A stretch of DNA of 64,000 nucleotides, taken from positions 1 to 64,000 of the forward strand of contig CAZGAO010000004.1 in assembly GCA_964523795.1 (NCBI GenBank), read 5' to 3'. Source of the stretch: SABY01 sp964523795. GTDB lineage: Bacteria > Bacteroidota > Bacteroidia > Bacteroidales > 4484-276. Shown here piece by piece: positions 24,236 through 34,311 of the stretch (position 1 is its first letter; every line of letters starts with the position of its first letter). The position numbers were made by a program, and so were the translations under genes. Under the pieces are notes generated by a model. The model did not search any database. It was not told the DNA's origin and worked only from the letters and a program-made list of their open reading frames with translations.

Positions 24236-27200
24236 ATGAAACCAACTTTACTTTTAATCGGCTTTTTAGCAATCATGCTAATTTCAGTAAGTGATTTAGC
24301 GCAAGCTCAAACAATTGAAATGGCTGGCTTGTCCGGTGAATTTGAAATAGAAAACACAAAACAAGCTACAAACCCGGCTTTAGAAAAAGATAAAACCAAG
24401 GATTTTGAATGTGGTGACTTATTCATCGATCCACGTGACGGACAGGAATACACCACCGTTCAGATCGGTGATCAATGCTGGATGGGACAAAACCTGAACT
24501 TTGGCAATCGCATTGATATTGGAACCGATATGACTAACAACGGAATAGCCGAAAAACATTGCTATGACGACGATCCTTCAAATTGTGAAACTTATGGAGC
24601 ACTTTATCAATGGAACGAGCTGATGCAATACACCGTTACCGAAGGCATTCAGGGCTTGTGTCCCGATGGCTGGCATATTCCAAGCGACTCAGAATGGTGT
24701 ACTCTGGAACAAACGGTAGATAACAGCATTTCCTGCTCGGCGATAATGTGGCGCGGAACAGATGGTGGAACAAAACTAAAAGCCGGAGGCGAGAGTGGTT
24801 TTGAAGGCTTGCTTGGCGGTTACATTTTTAGTGAGATGTCATCGATGCAAATAGGAGATTTTGGTTATTTCTGGAATTCTACATTTTATAATGATTCATG
24901 GGCATTTTTCCGCGCTTTGGGCGATGACTTTTCCGGTGTAAGAAGACATTATACTTCCAAAGAACATGGCAAGTCGGTGAGGTGTCTTAAAGGTGAAGGA
25001 GCCGAAAATCTCCCACCAACGCAGCCTGCAAACCCAATACCCGAAGATGGTGCTGATGAGCAATCGATCGGCATTACTTTGCAATGGACTTGTACAGATC
25101 CGGAAAATGATCCCTTAACTTATGATGTTTATTTAGGAACAAATGCTAATCCACCCTTGCTCGAAAGCGGAGTATTGGGCATTACCTATACACCGGACCC
25201 CCTGGCACATTTAACAAAATATTTTTGGAAAGTTGTTGCCCATGATACACAAGGGAATACCAGCGAAAGCCCCGTGTGGAACTTTACCACCAAAAAACAA
25301 GGCGGCATCACTCCATGCGGCGGGCTGATTACCGATCCCCGCGATGGACAAACCTACAACACCGTGCTTATTGGCGATCAATGCTGGATGGCTGAGAACC
25401 TGAATATTGGAGAGCGGATTGATGCCACTACACAAATGGGCAACAACAGCATCATCGAAAAATATTGTTACGATAATGATCCTGCAAAATGTAATGATTA
25501 CGGCGGTTTATACCAATGGGATGAAATGATGCAATATGCCACTAGCCAGGGAGCACAAGGTATTTGCATGACCGGTTGGCGATTGCCCACCGACAACGAA
25601 TGGAAAGCATTGGAAGGTACTGTTGACAGCGAATTTCCTGTGGATGACCCCGAATGGGATAACTGGAGCTGGAGAGGCTCGGATGTAGGTGGTAATTTAA
25701 AAGAAATTAGTACCACACACTGGGACGCTCCAAACGCAGGCGCGAGCAATAGCAGCGGATTTACCGCTGTAGGTGGCGGTTATACCTCCGGTAGTTCTTT
25801 TAGCAGTTTACGTAAGTTTGGAATGTATTGGACATCCACACCCCAAAGCCAAAGCAATGCCATAATGCGGGGTATATATTATGCACTTCCAACGGTTATG
25901 CGTAATGATTATTCTAAATCAATGGCTATTAGTGGGCGTTGTATTCAAGGTGTACAGGCTCCAAATGAACCGCCTGCCACACCTTCAAACCCAAATCCGG
26001 CTAACGGCTCAACTGGTCAGACACTCAATTCCTCGCTGCAATGGACATGCAGCGATCCCGATGGCGACCCGCTTACCTACGATGTTTATTTTGGAACGGA
26101 TGAGAACCCTGCCCTGCTTGCCGAAGGAATTTCCGAGAACACTTTCGACCCCGGAGTACTAGAATATTACACAAATTACTACTGGAAAATTATTGCCTTC
26201 GACGATCATGGGAATTCAAAAGAGGGGTCGGTTTGGAGTTTTACAACGACACAATTATTTTTTAGTGTTACTTTCGATATTGTTGACGAAAACCTAATCC
26301 CTCTATCAGATGCTGTGATAACACTAAATGGTGTAACAAATAACCCGGGCGATTATCTTTTTGATGAAGTGCCCGAGGGAACTTTTAATTATGCTGTTGA
26401 GCTGGACGAATACATCACAACTTATGGTCAGGTTACTGTCGTTGACCAAAATATTGAACTTACCGTTACATTGCCTACGCTATTTGTGGTTGGTGAATTT
26501 CCCTTTAACGAAGATTTTTCGGGAGGCGAATTGCCGCTTGGCTGGAGAAATACTATTCAGGCCGGTGATTTTGGGTGGGAATTTGCGCTAACGCCCTTTC
26601 CGCATACCTTTATTCATAACATTGGCCGCCCGGCCATCGATGCAAGTTTGATTACCCCATTGCTGGATGCTTCAGGCCTTGGCCAGGTAAAGCTCGGTAT
26701 CAACCAAAGGTTCTTGATGGAATCATCGGGTGGTACCATATCAATTGTACTTTCCGAAGACGGACTGAACTGGGAAACCGTTGCCGAATACGATGCCTCC
26801 ATCGGAACGGGGGATGATTTCGAATACATCGAATACAACCTCAACGATCTGGCTTCGGGTAAACAGGTATTTATTGCGCTTGTTGCCGATTTTCCTGATA
26901 CCGATGCCAACTACGAAGCAGTTTGGGAGGTGGAAAGTCTTATTGTATTTAAACCGGATTATATGGTTGATTTTATTGTGGTGGATACTGCAGGCACTGC
27001 AATAAATAATGCCTCCATAACTTTGGATGAAATTACAAATCCCGAAGGAAATTATCAATTCGACAACTTGATTGCAGGAACTTATCAATACATCGCCAAA
27101 GCTGAAAACTATCTGGACAATTATGGTTTTGTTACCCTGCTTGAGGGAAATATTACCGATACCATTGTAATGAAGGAAGCCATCACCATCGATGAATTTC

Positions 27201-30200
27201 CATACACACAGGACTTTGAGGCAAACATCCTACCCGAAGGCTGGAACAACATCATTCTGGGCGATCCTGATGGTTACTGGCGTTTCCAGGAACAGCAGGG
27301 ACAAATCATGAGCAATTATGGTGAACGCACACATTCCATGTTGGTTTCTCCGGCATTCGACTGCAGCCTGCTCGAATCTGTTACCCTTGGCTTAAATCAC
27401 TACTATTATGACATTTACGGCGTTGGATTTGCCGAAATTCTTGTAAGCACTGACGGTGAAAATTGGACAACAATTGCCCATTTTCAGGGTGAAGCGGTAG
27501 GGTCTTCTGACTTTCCGTATTTCGAATACTTCTTATCTGAACTAGCCGCCGGACAGGAACAGGTTTATATTGGTCTGCTTTACGATGACCTGGCTGAAAC
27601 CGAGTTTTGGTGGCTGGTTGATGCTTTTACAATTTATGAACCCATGCCCTACAATTTATCACTTAAAAACCTAAGCGGCAATAAATATGTGAATGATGGG
27701 GAAGCAGGAACTTTTGAATTTGAGTTGGTGAACACAGGAAGCGAAAACGATACCTATTCCTTTGAAGTGCAAAATGCCAGCTGGGAATACGAAGTTTCGC
27801 AGCAAACCATTATGCTCAATGCCGGACAAAAAGACACCATCACGGTTACCGTAACTGTGCCATTGAACTTGAATATGGGCGAAAAAAACACCATGAGCCT
27901 AAGTGCAAGTTCCCAGGGTGATCCATCAGTGCTTGACGAAGCTCCATTTACAACTGTGGCAGTTTCGACCATTAAGGATAACTATTTCGAGGACTTTGAT
28001 CTGGCCGTAGCACCTGAGCTCCCCGGAGGCTGGAGCAAAATACAGCAAAGCACAGCTTCCTGGTCCAGGGTTGAAACGGTTGAAAACGCTTCCATCGATC
28101 CTGTGTCGGCACCAAACAATGTTCAAATTTATGCTGCCAGCGACCTCGACCCGACACTCATATTAATTTCACCCGAAATTGACGAAAGTATAAGCCTCAG
28201 CGAATTCAGGGTAGTTTTCTGGTTGCGGAATCCGCCCAGCGCCCTGCTTAAAATTGGAACTATGTCATCGCCCACAGGACAGTTCACTGAGCTGGCAAGC
28301 TATTCGTCACCAAACCATTTTACCTGGGAACTAAAAATGTTCTCGTACGAAGACTACCAGGGCAGCGACAAATATATGGCCTTTAAACTTGAAAATTCAG
28401 CAACCGGCACAGGGGTCAATCTCGATGATATCAGCATCGAAATTATACCACCGCCCATCCTGAAGGCAAATCCGGATAGCTGGGATTTTGGCGAATATTG
28501 GGTGGAATACCCATCAGAAGTTCCATTGGATATTGATGTGAAAAATATTGGCCACGATTATCTTACCATTTCCAATATTTATCTGGATCATCCGGACGAC
28601 TTTCTCATGGATTATGATCATACCTTGTTGAATAGCCAGATGTACTGGAACGAGAACATTCCGCTTACCGTTCATTTCAATGCTTCAGAGCCTGGAGTAA
28701 TCAATGGAAATATTGTAATCGAATACAACGATGGAATCGACAAAACCAAACTCATTCCCCTGGATGGTGTCGGACTTGAACGCCCAATAGGTTCTACTTG
28801 CGATAATCCGATTACGCTTGAACTTCCGGTGGTGGATTACGAAAACACCACCGAATTTGCCGGAAACGATTACAATAACTTCATGGTTTATCCCTGGGCT
28901 GGTCTTTTAAGAGGCTATGACATGGACTTTATATTTACCATCGAAGAAGAATCTTACCTTAATGCCACAATTTCAGGCCCGTATTACGGCCCATCACTGT
29001 ATATTACCGATCGTTGCCCGGATGTTAACAACCCGGCTCCCCTGTATGCCTGGATAGAAAATGCTTACGGAGGATCTTTCGAAGATGTCATTCTTCCGGC
29101 CGGCGAATATAAACTGATTGTTTCCAGCCCGGCAGCAGCAAATCCATATACTTATTACTCGCCCTTTGTGCTCAACCTCACTGCTGTTCCCACCCCCGAC
29201 TTACATTCGGTAACCTTTAATCTGTTTGAAGACAATCCAGAACAAACCCCGGTTGATGACGCGGAAATTTCCATTAATGGTTTCCAGACTGACCTTACAT
29301 TAAATACCAATATGTTTGGACAGATTCAGCAGAATCTTTACGAGTACGAATACCACGTTTACATTTATAAACAGGATTACGGGATTCATGATTTTATGTT
29401 CACACCTACTTCCGATACCGTTTTAAACATCCCGATGAACGACCTGATCTGGACACCGCACAGCTTAAGTGTGGAAACCGAAGGTTTGTTACCCGGCCAG
29501 GCATTGTTTGATTGGATTGCCAGGCCGCAGGGCGAGCCCTGGGAAGAAAGCTTCGAAGCTGAATACCCGCCCGCAGGCTGGGATACCATTGTTACCAACC
29601 ACGGCCAGGTAGAAGAACCGGGCTATGACTGGAAATTTACGTGGCAAAAATATGGAACCGTTTATTTTAGTAATTTAACCGTCGAACCGATTGAAGGCGA
29701 TTTCCAGGCTTTTATACACTGGAGCACTGATCCGCAGGACGAGTGGCTGATCAGCAAGGAATTTGAAGCCCCGGCCGGCAATCTCGAGTTTTGGTATAGT
29801 GGCTTAAACGGCTCATCATTTTGCGACTATTATGTTAAAGTGTCCACTGATGGAGGCGAAACATGGTTTGAACTTTGGAACGCCAGCGACTTGCCCAACG
29901 GCCGCAACAATTACGATTTCCCCGTAATTTTGGATCTGCAGCCCTGGGCAGAGCAGAATATTCGAATTGCATGGCAAGCTTTAGGCTCTTATGGTATGGA
30001 AGGCGCCTGGTGTATAGACAAAATCAGCGCCGGCGAAATGAAGATCAGCGTGGAAGATTTGATGTATGTTTCAAAAAGTGAAAAGCCGGCAGCAAATACT
30101 TTCTCAGGAACAATTCCTTCAACTAGAGATGGCGCTGATTTGCCACGGGTAACTTTCGAAGATATGAATTACAATTTCACCAATACACGTGCAAACAAAG

Positions 30201-32854
30201 GCTTCAGCATCTATCTTGATGATATGGAAAATCCGGTCGCCACTGGTGTGGAAGAATCCGAATTTATGTTTATCGGCCTGGAAGTCGGCAATTATGTGGC
30301 AGGTGTGCAGGCAGTTACCACCACCGGTGAATCCGAAATTGTAAGCATCCCGTTTAATAACCCTATTGCCGGGATAGAATATCAGATTCATTTTTATGTA
30401 GAAAACCAATCGGGGCAGGCATTGAGCGGTGCCCTGGTAAAAGTGTTTTATGCAGGCGAATTACTTACATCTTCAAATACGTTTAATGGTAATACATACG
30501 CCACCCTTTATCCGGGCGATTACGACTTCACCATTTTTAAAGATGGGTATAAAACTTATGAAGGAGAATTTTCGGTAAGCAATGGAGCCATCGATGTAAA
30601 CGCAATAATGGAAACTGGTTATCAACTGGAATTTATAGTACAAAACCAGGATGGCCAGCCCCTGCAAGATGCCGTAGTGTATTGCGATGGAATCGTTAAA
30701 AACACTTCTTCAGCGGGTACAACAACGTTTGAAATCGCCAGCGGCACCTATCCTTATTCAGTAACGCACCCACTATACGACCGTGTGCTTTCGTCGGTGG
30801 TGGTGCAGGCAAGTGCCAGCGAAAATGTGGTGATGCCGTATTTGACCTGCGAACGCCCCGAAGCACTCAGTGCAACAATCGAAAACACAAATGCCGTGTT
30901 AAATTGGGAAATTCCTGATATCGGAAGTTCAGGCATCTGGATCCACTGGGATCGCGAATTTGGCAACAATGCCATCGGCACTGGCGGTAGCCTCGATTTT
31001 GATGTAGCCCAACGCTTTGACACCGATGATTTGCGTCCACACAACGGAAAATTCCTTACCAGGGTTTGGTTCTTCCCTTACTATGCAAGCTGCGATTATT
31101 ATATCCGGGTTTGGACAGGTGGAGATATTTCAGGCCCCGAATCATTGGTGGTAGAGCAATATGTTGACAACCCGGTAATTGGTGAATGGAATGAAATATT
31201 TTTAATCACTCCTGTCCCGATTGATGCCAACCAAGAATTATGGATTGGCCAGCGCAACATTACACCCGATGGCTATCCGGCCAGCGTGGATGTTGGCCCG
31301 GCCACCGATGGAAAGGGAAATATGATTAGGCTGCCGGGAAATGATTGGCAAACATTGCTTGAGCTAAATGCTGCGCTCGATTTTAACTGGAGTGTGCGGG
31401 GATTGGTAGAAAGAATGGATAGCCGCTTCCCACAGTTAGCAGCATTGCCCGATGAAAACAAAGGCACTTTCACCGGTGAGCTTTCCATTACAAATAATCC
31501 GATAGACCGAAGCTTGTATTCTCCCCGGATTTTATCAGGTTATAATATTTATCGTGATGATGTGCGTATTAACAATTCGCTGGTTCAGTTGAATAATTAT
31601 GTAGATATTAATATGCCTTTTGGCGAGGTAAACTACAATATTACTTCCGTGTGGAGTAACGGTTGCGAATCGGAATATTCAAATACCGCTACCGTTTTTG
31701 GCAATATTTGTCAGGACTATTATTTTAATCAGGGCTGGAACAGCATGTCGGGATTCGTAGTTCCCGAAAATCCCGCACTCGAAGACATGTTTGCGCCTGT
31801 GCAAAACGAATTAATTTTCATACAAAACCTTAATGGTTTCTATTGGCCGGCGCAGACAATCAATACCATCGGTGATTTTGACAATAGCAGTGGCTACGCG
31901 CTAAAAGTATCGGAAGATCTCGCGTTTACTTATTGCGGCGAAAGCCTTGCCCAGCGCGAAATTGCCCTGGCCGAAGGATGGCATTATTTGCCGGTGTTGA
32001 GCGAATGTGAAGTAAACCTGATGGAGCTTTTGGCTTCGGTAACGGATGATGTGGCAATTGTTCAGGATTTGATTGGCACGGCTGTTTACTGGCCCGAAAT
32101 GGGCATAAATACGCTCGAAACACTCATCCCTGGAAGAGCCTATAAAATCAAACTTTTAAACCCGACAAGCCTTGTGTTTCCTGATTGTGTAAAAAGTGGA
32201 GCTGCTGTAAAACACTCCCAGGTCAATACCATAAATTCAGAATTTGGAAAAATACAAATGACTCCCTTCTCCCGTATCATTTATTTTTCGGAGCAAGTGT
32301 TTGACGATATTTTCGGCTATGATATGATTGGTGCTTACGATAACAATGGCCAATTGTGTGGAATCCTTGATCTGCATTCCAAAGATGGAAATCAAGTGAT
32401 GACTCTCTTTGGCGATGACCCGTTAAGCGGTGAAAAAGAAGGATTTGCTGAGGACGAAAAAGTGAATTTTAAAGCCATGACCTCTGATAATTCCAAAATT
32501 GCAGATATTGAAGTGCTGTGCGAAATGGAATCAACAAATCCTTCAGGGAATTTCAGAGATATGACCCTGGCTAAGGCTATCAAAATTTCGCTTGAGGCCA
32601 ACAGTACCAGTTATGAGGGTCAAAGCAAATTCACGATTTATCCCAATCCTGCAAAGGACAAGGTTAATATTTTGGCCAGCGACAGTAATCAGGAATATGA
32701 AGTGGAGATTTATTCGGCGAAGGGTGAAGTGATGCTAAGGGAAAAATTTAGCTCCGATTCAAACCTTGATGTTAGCACATTAAAGCAAGGCGTTTATCTT
32801 GTTAGAATTTCCAGTACAGGCGCATTGTTTACTCAAAAATTAATCATCCAATAA
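24236..32854 (+). CDS. Giant T9SS-secreted mosaic protein (2872 aa) with two FISUMP domains
   Basis: Start MKPTLLLIGFLAIMLISVSD at 24236 gives a signal peptide; the upstream ATG would place the signal internally. Domains in order: FISUMP (~57-252, DPRDGQEYTTVQIGDQCWMG), FN3-like (~259-352), second FISUMP (~361-572), FN3-like (~577-675), then alternating carboxypeptidase-regulatory-like and choice-of-anchor J/MAM-like domains to ~1400, an anchor D-like unit (~1405-1515), a pre-peptidase-like domain (~1516-1650), another MAM-like domain (~1740-1935) and more beta-sandwiches. Then a GWNSMSGF module (~2490-2650), a GDx-AYDNNGQLCG-type module (~2670-2790) and a T9SS sorting domain (TIYPNPAKDKVNILAS to the end). 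Likely a surface scaffold or adhesin; no enzyme motif was recognised. Confidence 0.85.
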   Translation: MKPTLLLIGFLAIMLISVSDLAQAQTIEMAGLSGEFEIENTKQATNPALEKDKTKDFECGDLFIDPRDGQEYTTVQIGDQCWMGQNLNFGNRIDIGTDMTNNGIAEKHCYDDDPSNCETYGALYQWNELMQYTVTEGIQGLCPDGWHIPSDSEWCTLEQTVDNSISCSAIMWRGTDGGTKLKAGGESGFEGLLGGYIFSEMSSMQIGDFGYFWNSTFYNDSWAFFRALGDDFSGVRRHYTSKEHGKSVRCLKGEGAENLPPTQPANPIPEDGADEQSIGITLQWTCTDPENDPLTYDVYLGTNANPPLLESGVLGITYTPDPLAHLTKYFWKVVAHDTQGNTSESPVWNFTTKKQGGITPCGGLITDPRDGQTYNTVLIGDQCWMAENLNIGERIDATTQMGNNSIIEKYCYDNDPAKCNDYGGLYQWDEMMQYATSQGAQGICMTGWRLPTDNEWKALEGTVDSEFPVDDPEWDNWSWRGSDVGGNLKEISTTHWDAPNAGASNSSGFTAVGGGYTSGSSFSSLRKFGMYWTSTPQSQSNAIMRGIYYALPTVMRNDYSKSMAISGRCIQGVQAPNEPPATPSNPNPANGSTGQTLNSSLQWTCSDPDGDPLTYDVYFGTDENPALLAEGISENTFDPGVLEYYTNYYWKIIAFDDHGNSKEGSVWSFTTTQLFFSVTFDIVDENLIPLSDAVITLNGVTNNPGDYLFDEVPEGTFNYAVELDEYITTYGQVTVVDQNIELTVTLPTLFVVGEFPFNEDFSGGELPLGWRNTIQAGDFGWEFALTPFPHTFIHNIGRPAIDASLITPLLDASGLGQVKLGINQRFLMESSGGTISIVLSEDGLNWETVAEYDASIGTGDDFEYIEYNLNDLASGKQVFIALVADFPDTDANYEAVWEVESLIVFKPDYMVDFIVVDTAGTAINNASITLDEITNPEGNYQFDNLIAGTYQYIAKAENYLDNYGFVTLLEGNITDTIVMKEAITIDEFPYTQDFEANILPEGWNNIILGDPDGYWRFQEQQGQIMSNYGERTHSMLVSPAFDCSLLESVTLGLNHYYYDIYGVGFAEILVSTDGENWTTIAHFQGEAVGSSDFPYFEYFLSELAAGQEQVYIGLLYDDLAETEFWWLVDAFTIYEPMPYNLSLKNLSGNKYVNDGEAGTFEFELVNTGSENDTYSFEVQNASWEYEVSQQTIMLNAGQKDTITVTVTVPLNLNMGEKNTMSLSASSQGDPSVLDEAPFTTVAVSTIKDNYFEDFDLAVAPELPGGWSKIQQSTASWSRVETVENASIDPVSAPNNVQIYAASDLDPTLILISPEIDESISLSEFRVVFWLRNPPSALLKIGTMSSPTGQFTELASYSSPNHFTWELKMFSYEDYQGSDKYMAFKLENSATGTGVNLDDISIEIIPPPILKANPDSWDFGEYWVEYPSEVPLDIDVKNIGHDYLTISNIYLDHPDDFLMDYDHTLLNSQMYWNENIPLTVHFNASEPGVINGNIVIEYNDGIDKTKLIPLDGVGLERPIGSTCDNPITLELPVVDYENTTEFAGNDYNNFMVYPWAGLLRGYDMDFIFTIEEESYLNATISGPYYGPSLYITDRCPDVNNPAPLYAWIENAYGGSFEDVILPAGEYKLIVSSPAAANPYTYYSPFVLNLTAVPTPDLHSVTFNLFEDNPEQTPVDDAEISINGFQTDLTLNTNMFGQIQQNLYEYEYHVYIYKQDYGIHDFMFTPTSDTVLNIPMNDLIWTPHSLSVETEGLLPGQALFDWIARPQGEPWEESFEAEYPPAGWDTIVTNHGQVEEPGYDWKFTWQKYGTVYFSNLTVEPIEGDFQAFIHWSTDPQDEWLISKEFEAPAGNLEFWYSGLNGSSFCDYYVKVSTDGGETWFELWNASDLPNGRNNYDFPVILDLQPWAEQNIRIAWQALGSYGMEGAWCIDKISAGEMKISVEDLMYVSKSEKPAANTFSGTIPSTRDGADLPRVTFEDMNYNFTNTRANKGFSIYLDDMENPVATGVEESEFMFIGLEVGNYVAGVQAVTTTGESEIVSIPFNNPIAGIEYQIHFYVENQSGQALSGALVKVFYAGELLTSSNTFNGNTYATLYPGDYDFTIFKDGYKTYEGEFSVSNGAIDVNAIMETGYQLEFIVQNQDGQPLQDAVVYCDGIVKNTSSAGTTTFEIASGTYPYSVTHPLYDRVLSSVVVQASASENVVMPYLTCERPEALSATIENTNAVLNWEIPDIGSSGIWIHWDREFGNNAIGTGGSLDFDVAQRFDTDDLRPHNGKFLTRVWFFPYYASCDYYIRVWTGGDISGPESLVVEQYVDNPVIGEWNEIFLITPVPIDANQELWIGQRNITPDGYPASVDVGPATDGKGNMIRLPGNDWQTLLELNAALDFNWSVRGLVERMDSRFPQLAALPDENKGTFTGELSITNNPIDRSLYSPRILSGYNIYRDDVRINNSLVQLNNYVDINMPFGEVNYNITSVWSNGCESEYSNTATVFGNICQDYYFNQGWNSMSGFVVPENPALEDMFAPVQNELIFIQNLNGFYWPAQTINTIGDFDNSSGYALKVSEDLAFTYCGESLAQREIALAEGWHYLPVLSECEVNLMELLASVTDDVAIVQDLIGTAVYWPEMGINTLETLIPGRAYKIKLLNPTSLVFPDCVKSGAAVKHSQVNTINSEFGKIQMTPFSRIIYFSEQVFDDIFGYDMIGAYDNNGQLCGILDLHSKDGNQVMTLFGDDPLSGEKEGFAEDEKVNFKAMTSDNSKIADIEVLCEMESTNPSGNFRDMTLAKAIKISLEANSTSYEGQSKFTIYPNPAKDKVNILASDSNQEYEVEIYSAKGEVMLREKFSSDSNLDVSTLKQGVYLVRISSTGALFTQKLIIQ

Positions 32855-33015
32855 ATAGCTAATATGATCAGGGATTAACCGAATTTGGATTTTATCCAAA
32901 AAGCTCTCATAAACGTTAGACAGAAAGGCTGAAAATTAACAAGATATTGTTTGCCGGCAAAAAGGAAAAAGAGGTATCGAATACTGATTTTTTAAATTGC
33001 TCCCACTAAAGCAAA

Positions 33016-33023
33016 TAATTTTG
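33016..33023 (+). promoter_or_regulatory. Candidate -7 promoter box (TAATTTTG)
   Basis: TAATTTTG fits TAnnTTTG, 52 bp before the ATG at 33076. Spacing to the nearest TTG is only 16 bp, so the match is partial. Confidence 0.35.
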
Positions 33024-33075
33024 TTAACTTCGGCCTTCTGTTTTTTTAGTGATACCAGCATTTTATTGGGTAAAT

Positions 33076-33489
33076 ATGAAGATAAAATATCAAATACTTA
33101 AAGAAAAAAAGCTCCTGATTTTGTCTTATTCGGGGCACTTCGACCCCAGAGAATATTTGATACATGTGGCCGAAACTACCAGTTTGCCCGCGTGGAAGGA
33201 TGTTTCAAAAATACTATCTGATTTCACGCATTTGATTTTATCCTATGATAAAAAAATAATCGATCAATTAATACAAACCAAAGAACAACTTAATATTCAA
33301 AACAAAACACACGTGTATCTTGTAAAAACACCCATGGAAACCGCATTGCTGCATTTGTACATTAAGAAAACCGGAGAGAAGAACTACAATTATTATTCTA
33401 CGCTCGAAAACGCTTTGGTTTATTTGAATTTAGCCGAAGATAGAAATAGTATTGCCGAAATATTAACAAAGATGAGGCAAGAGCTTTAG
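33076..33489 (+). CDS. Small cytosolic protein of unknown function (STAS/SpoIIAA-like in appearance)
   Basis: A 137-aa protein beginning MKIKYQILKEKKLLILSYSG, with no signal peptide. The pattern of an N-terminal beta-hairpin (LLILSYSGHFD), SKILSDFTHLIL and alternating helices resembles SpoIIAA/STAS-like proteins found in Bacteroidota, but no diagnostic motif is present, so this is only a fold guess. It stands between a giant secreted protein and a convergent two-component system, with a weak -7 box upstream. The ATG at 33076 is chosen over 33049 because homologous-looking sequence starts there. Confidence 0.6.
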   Translation: MKIKYQILKEKKLLILSYSGHFDPREYLIHVAETTSLPAWKDVSKILSDFTHLILSYDKKIIDQLIQTKEQLNIQNKTHVYLVKTPMETALLHLYIKKTGEKNYNYYSTLENALVYLNLAEDRNSIAEILTKMRQEL

Positions 33490-33624
33490 ATTCATTGGCT
33501 GATGTCTTCCCGCCCCACATTGAATCATTATCTTCAAAAACTTTGGAAAATTGCTCGTCATATATATTCACGATTGTGAAATAGAGGACACATGGGGTCG
33601 GTATTTCGGAGTTTGTAATTCTGG

Positions 33625-34311
33625 TTATCTTGTTTTTCCCGGCTCACCATCCTGGCTGATCAAGCTGTTGCGGATGGCATATTTTATCAGTCCGACTATT
33701 GATTTTGTATCTGTTTTGGTAAAGATATTCCGACGATGTGTTTCAACCGTTCGTTCGCTGATAAAGAGTTTGTTGGCAATTTCTTCGTTGCTGAACTCTT
33801 TGGCCACCAGGTTAAGTATTTCTTTTTCGCGGCCGGTAAGTTTGGCCGAAGTATTCTTTCCGTCAGGCTCACCCGGCTCACGATGAATGAGGTCGTCCAT
33901 CAAAATAGCCTGTACCTCGCGCCCCAGATATTTTTTTTTGCCAGCCACCGTATGTATGGCTTCCAGCACCTCATTCATGTTTGTTCGTTTTAGCAAATAT
34001 CCTGTTGCTCCGGCTTCAATCATCCCCGAAATCATGGCAATGTCTTCGTGCATGGTAAGTGCCAGCACCTGAATTTCGGGATACATTGCCTTAATATTTT
34101 TCGTTACCTCGATGCCCGAATGATCCGGCATACTAATATCGGCCAGTACAACATCCACCTCGTTTTCGCTCAAAAAGTCAAGTGCCTCTTGCATAGTATT
34201 TGCCCCAGCGGCAAATACTACATTTTCTTCACCTTCAAGTATCGATTTTAAGCCATCGATAATTAGCTGATGGTCGTCAATTACTAATACTCTTATGGGC
34301 TTTGTCGTCAT
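33625..34311 (-). CDS. NarL/LuxR-type response regulator
   Basis: A 228-aa two-component regulator. The receiver domain (residues ~5-125) has the acidic pair IDDH at 11-14, the phospho-acceptor D58 (VVLADISMPDHSG), and T and K switch residues (ALTMHE, LLKRT). The LuxR-type helix-turn-helix (~158-215, LTGREKEILNLVAKEFSNEE and SERTVETHRRNIF) binds DNA. Its start overlaps the end of the sensor kinase gene by 35 bp, so the pair is co-transcribed and translationally coupled. Target genes are unknown. Confidence 0.95.
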   Translation of the reverse strand: MTTKPIRVLVIDDHQLIIDGLKSILEGEENVVFAAGANTMQEALDFLSENEVDVVLADISMPDHSGIEVTKNIKAMYPEIQVLALTMHEDIAMISGMIEAGATGYLLKRTNMNEVLEAIHTVAGKKKYLGREVQAILMDDLIHREPGEPDGKNTSAKLTGREKEILNLVAKEFSNEEIANKLFISERTVETHRRNIFTKTDTKSIVGLIKYAIRNSLISQDGEPGKTR

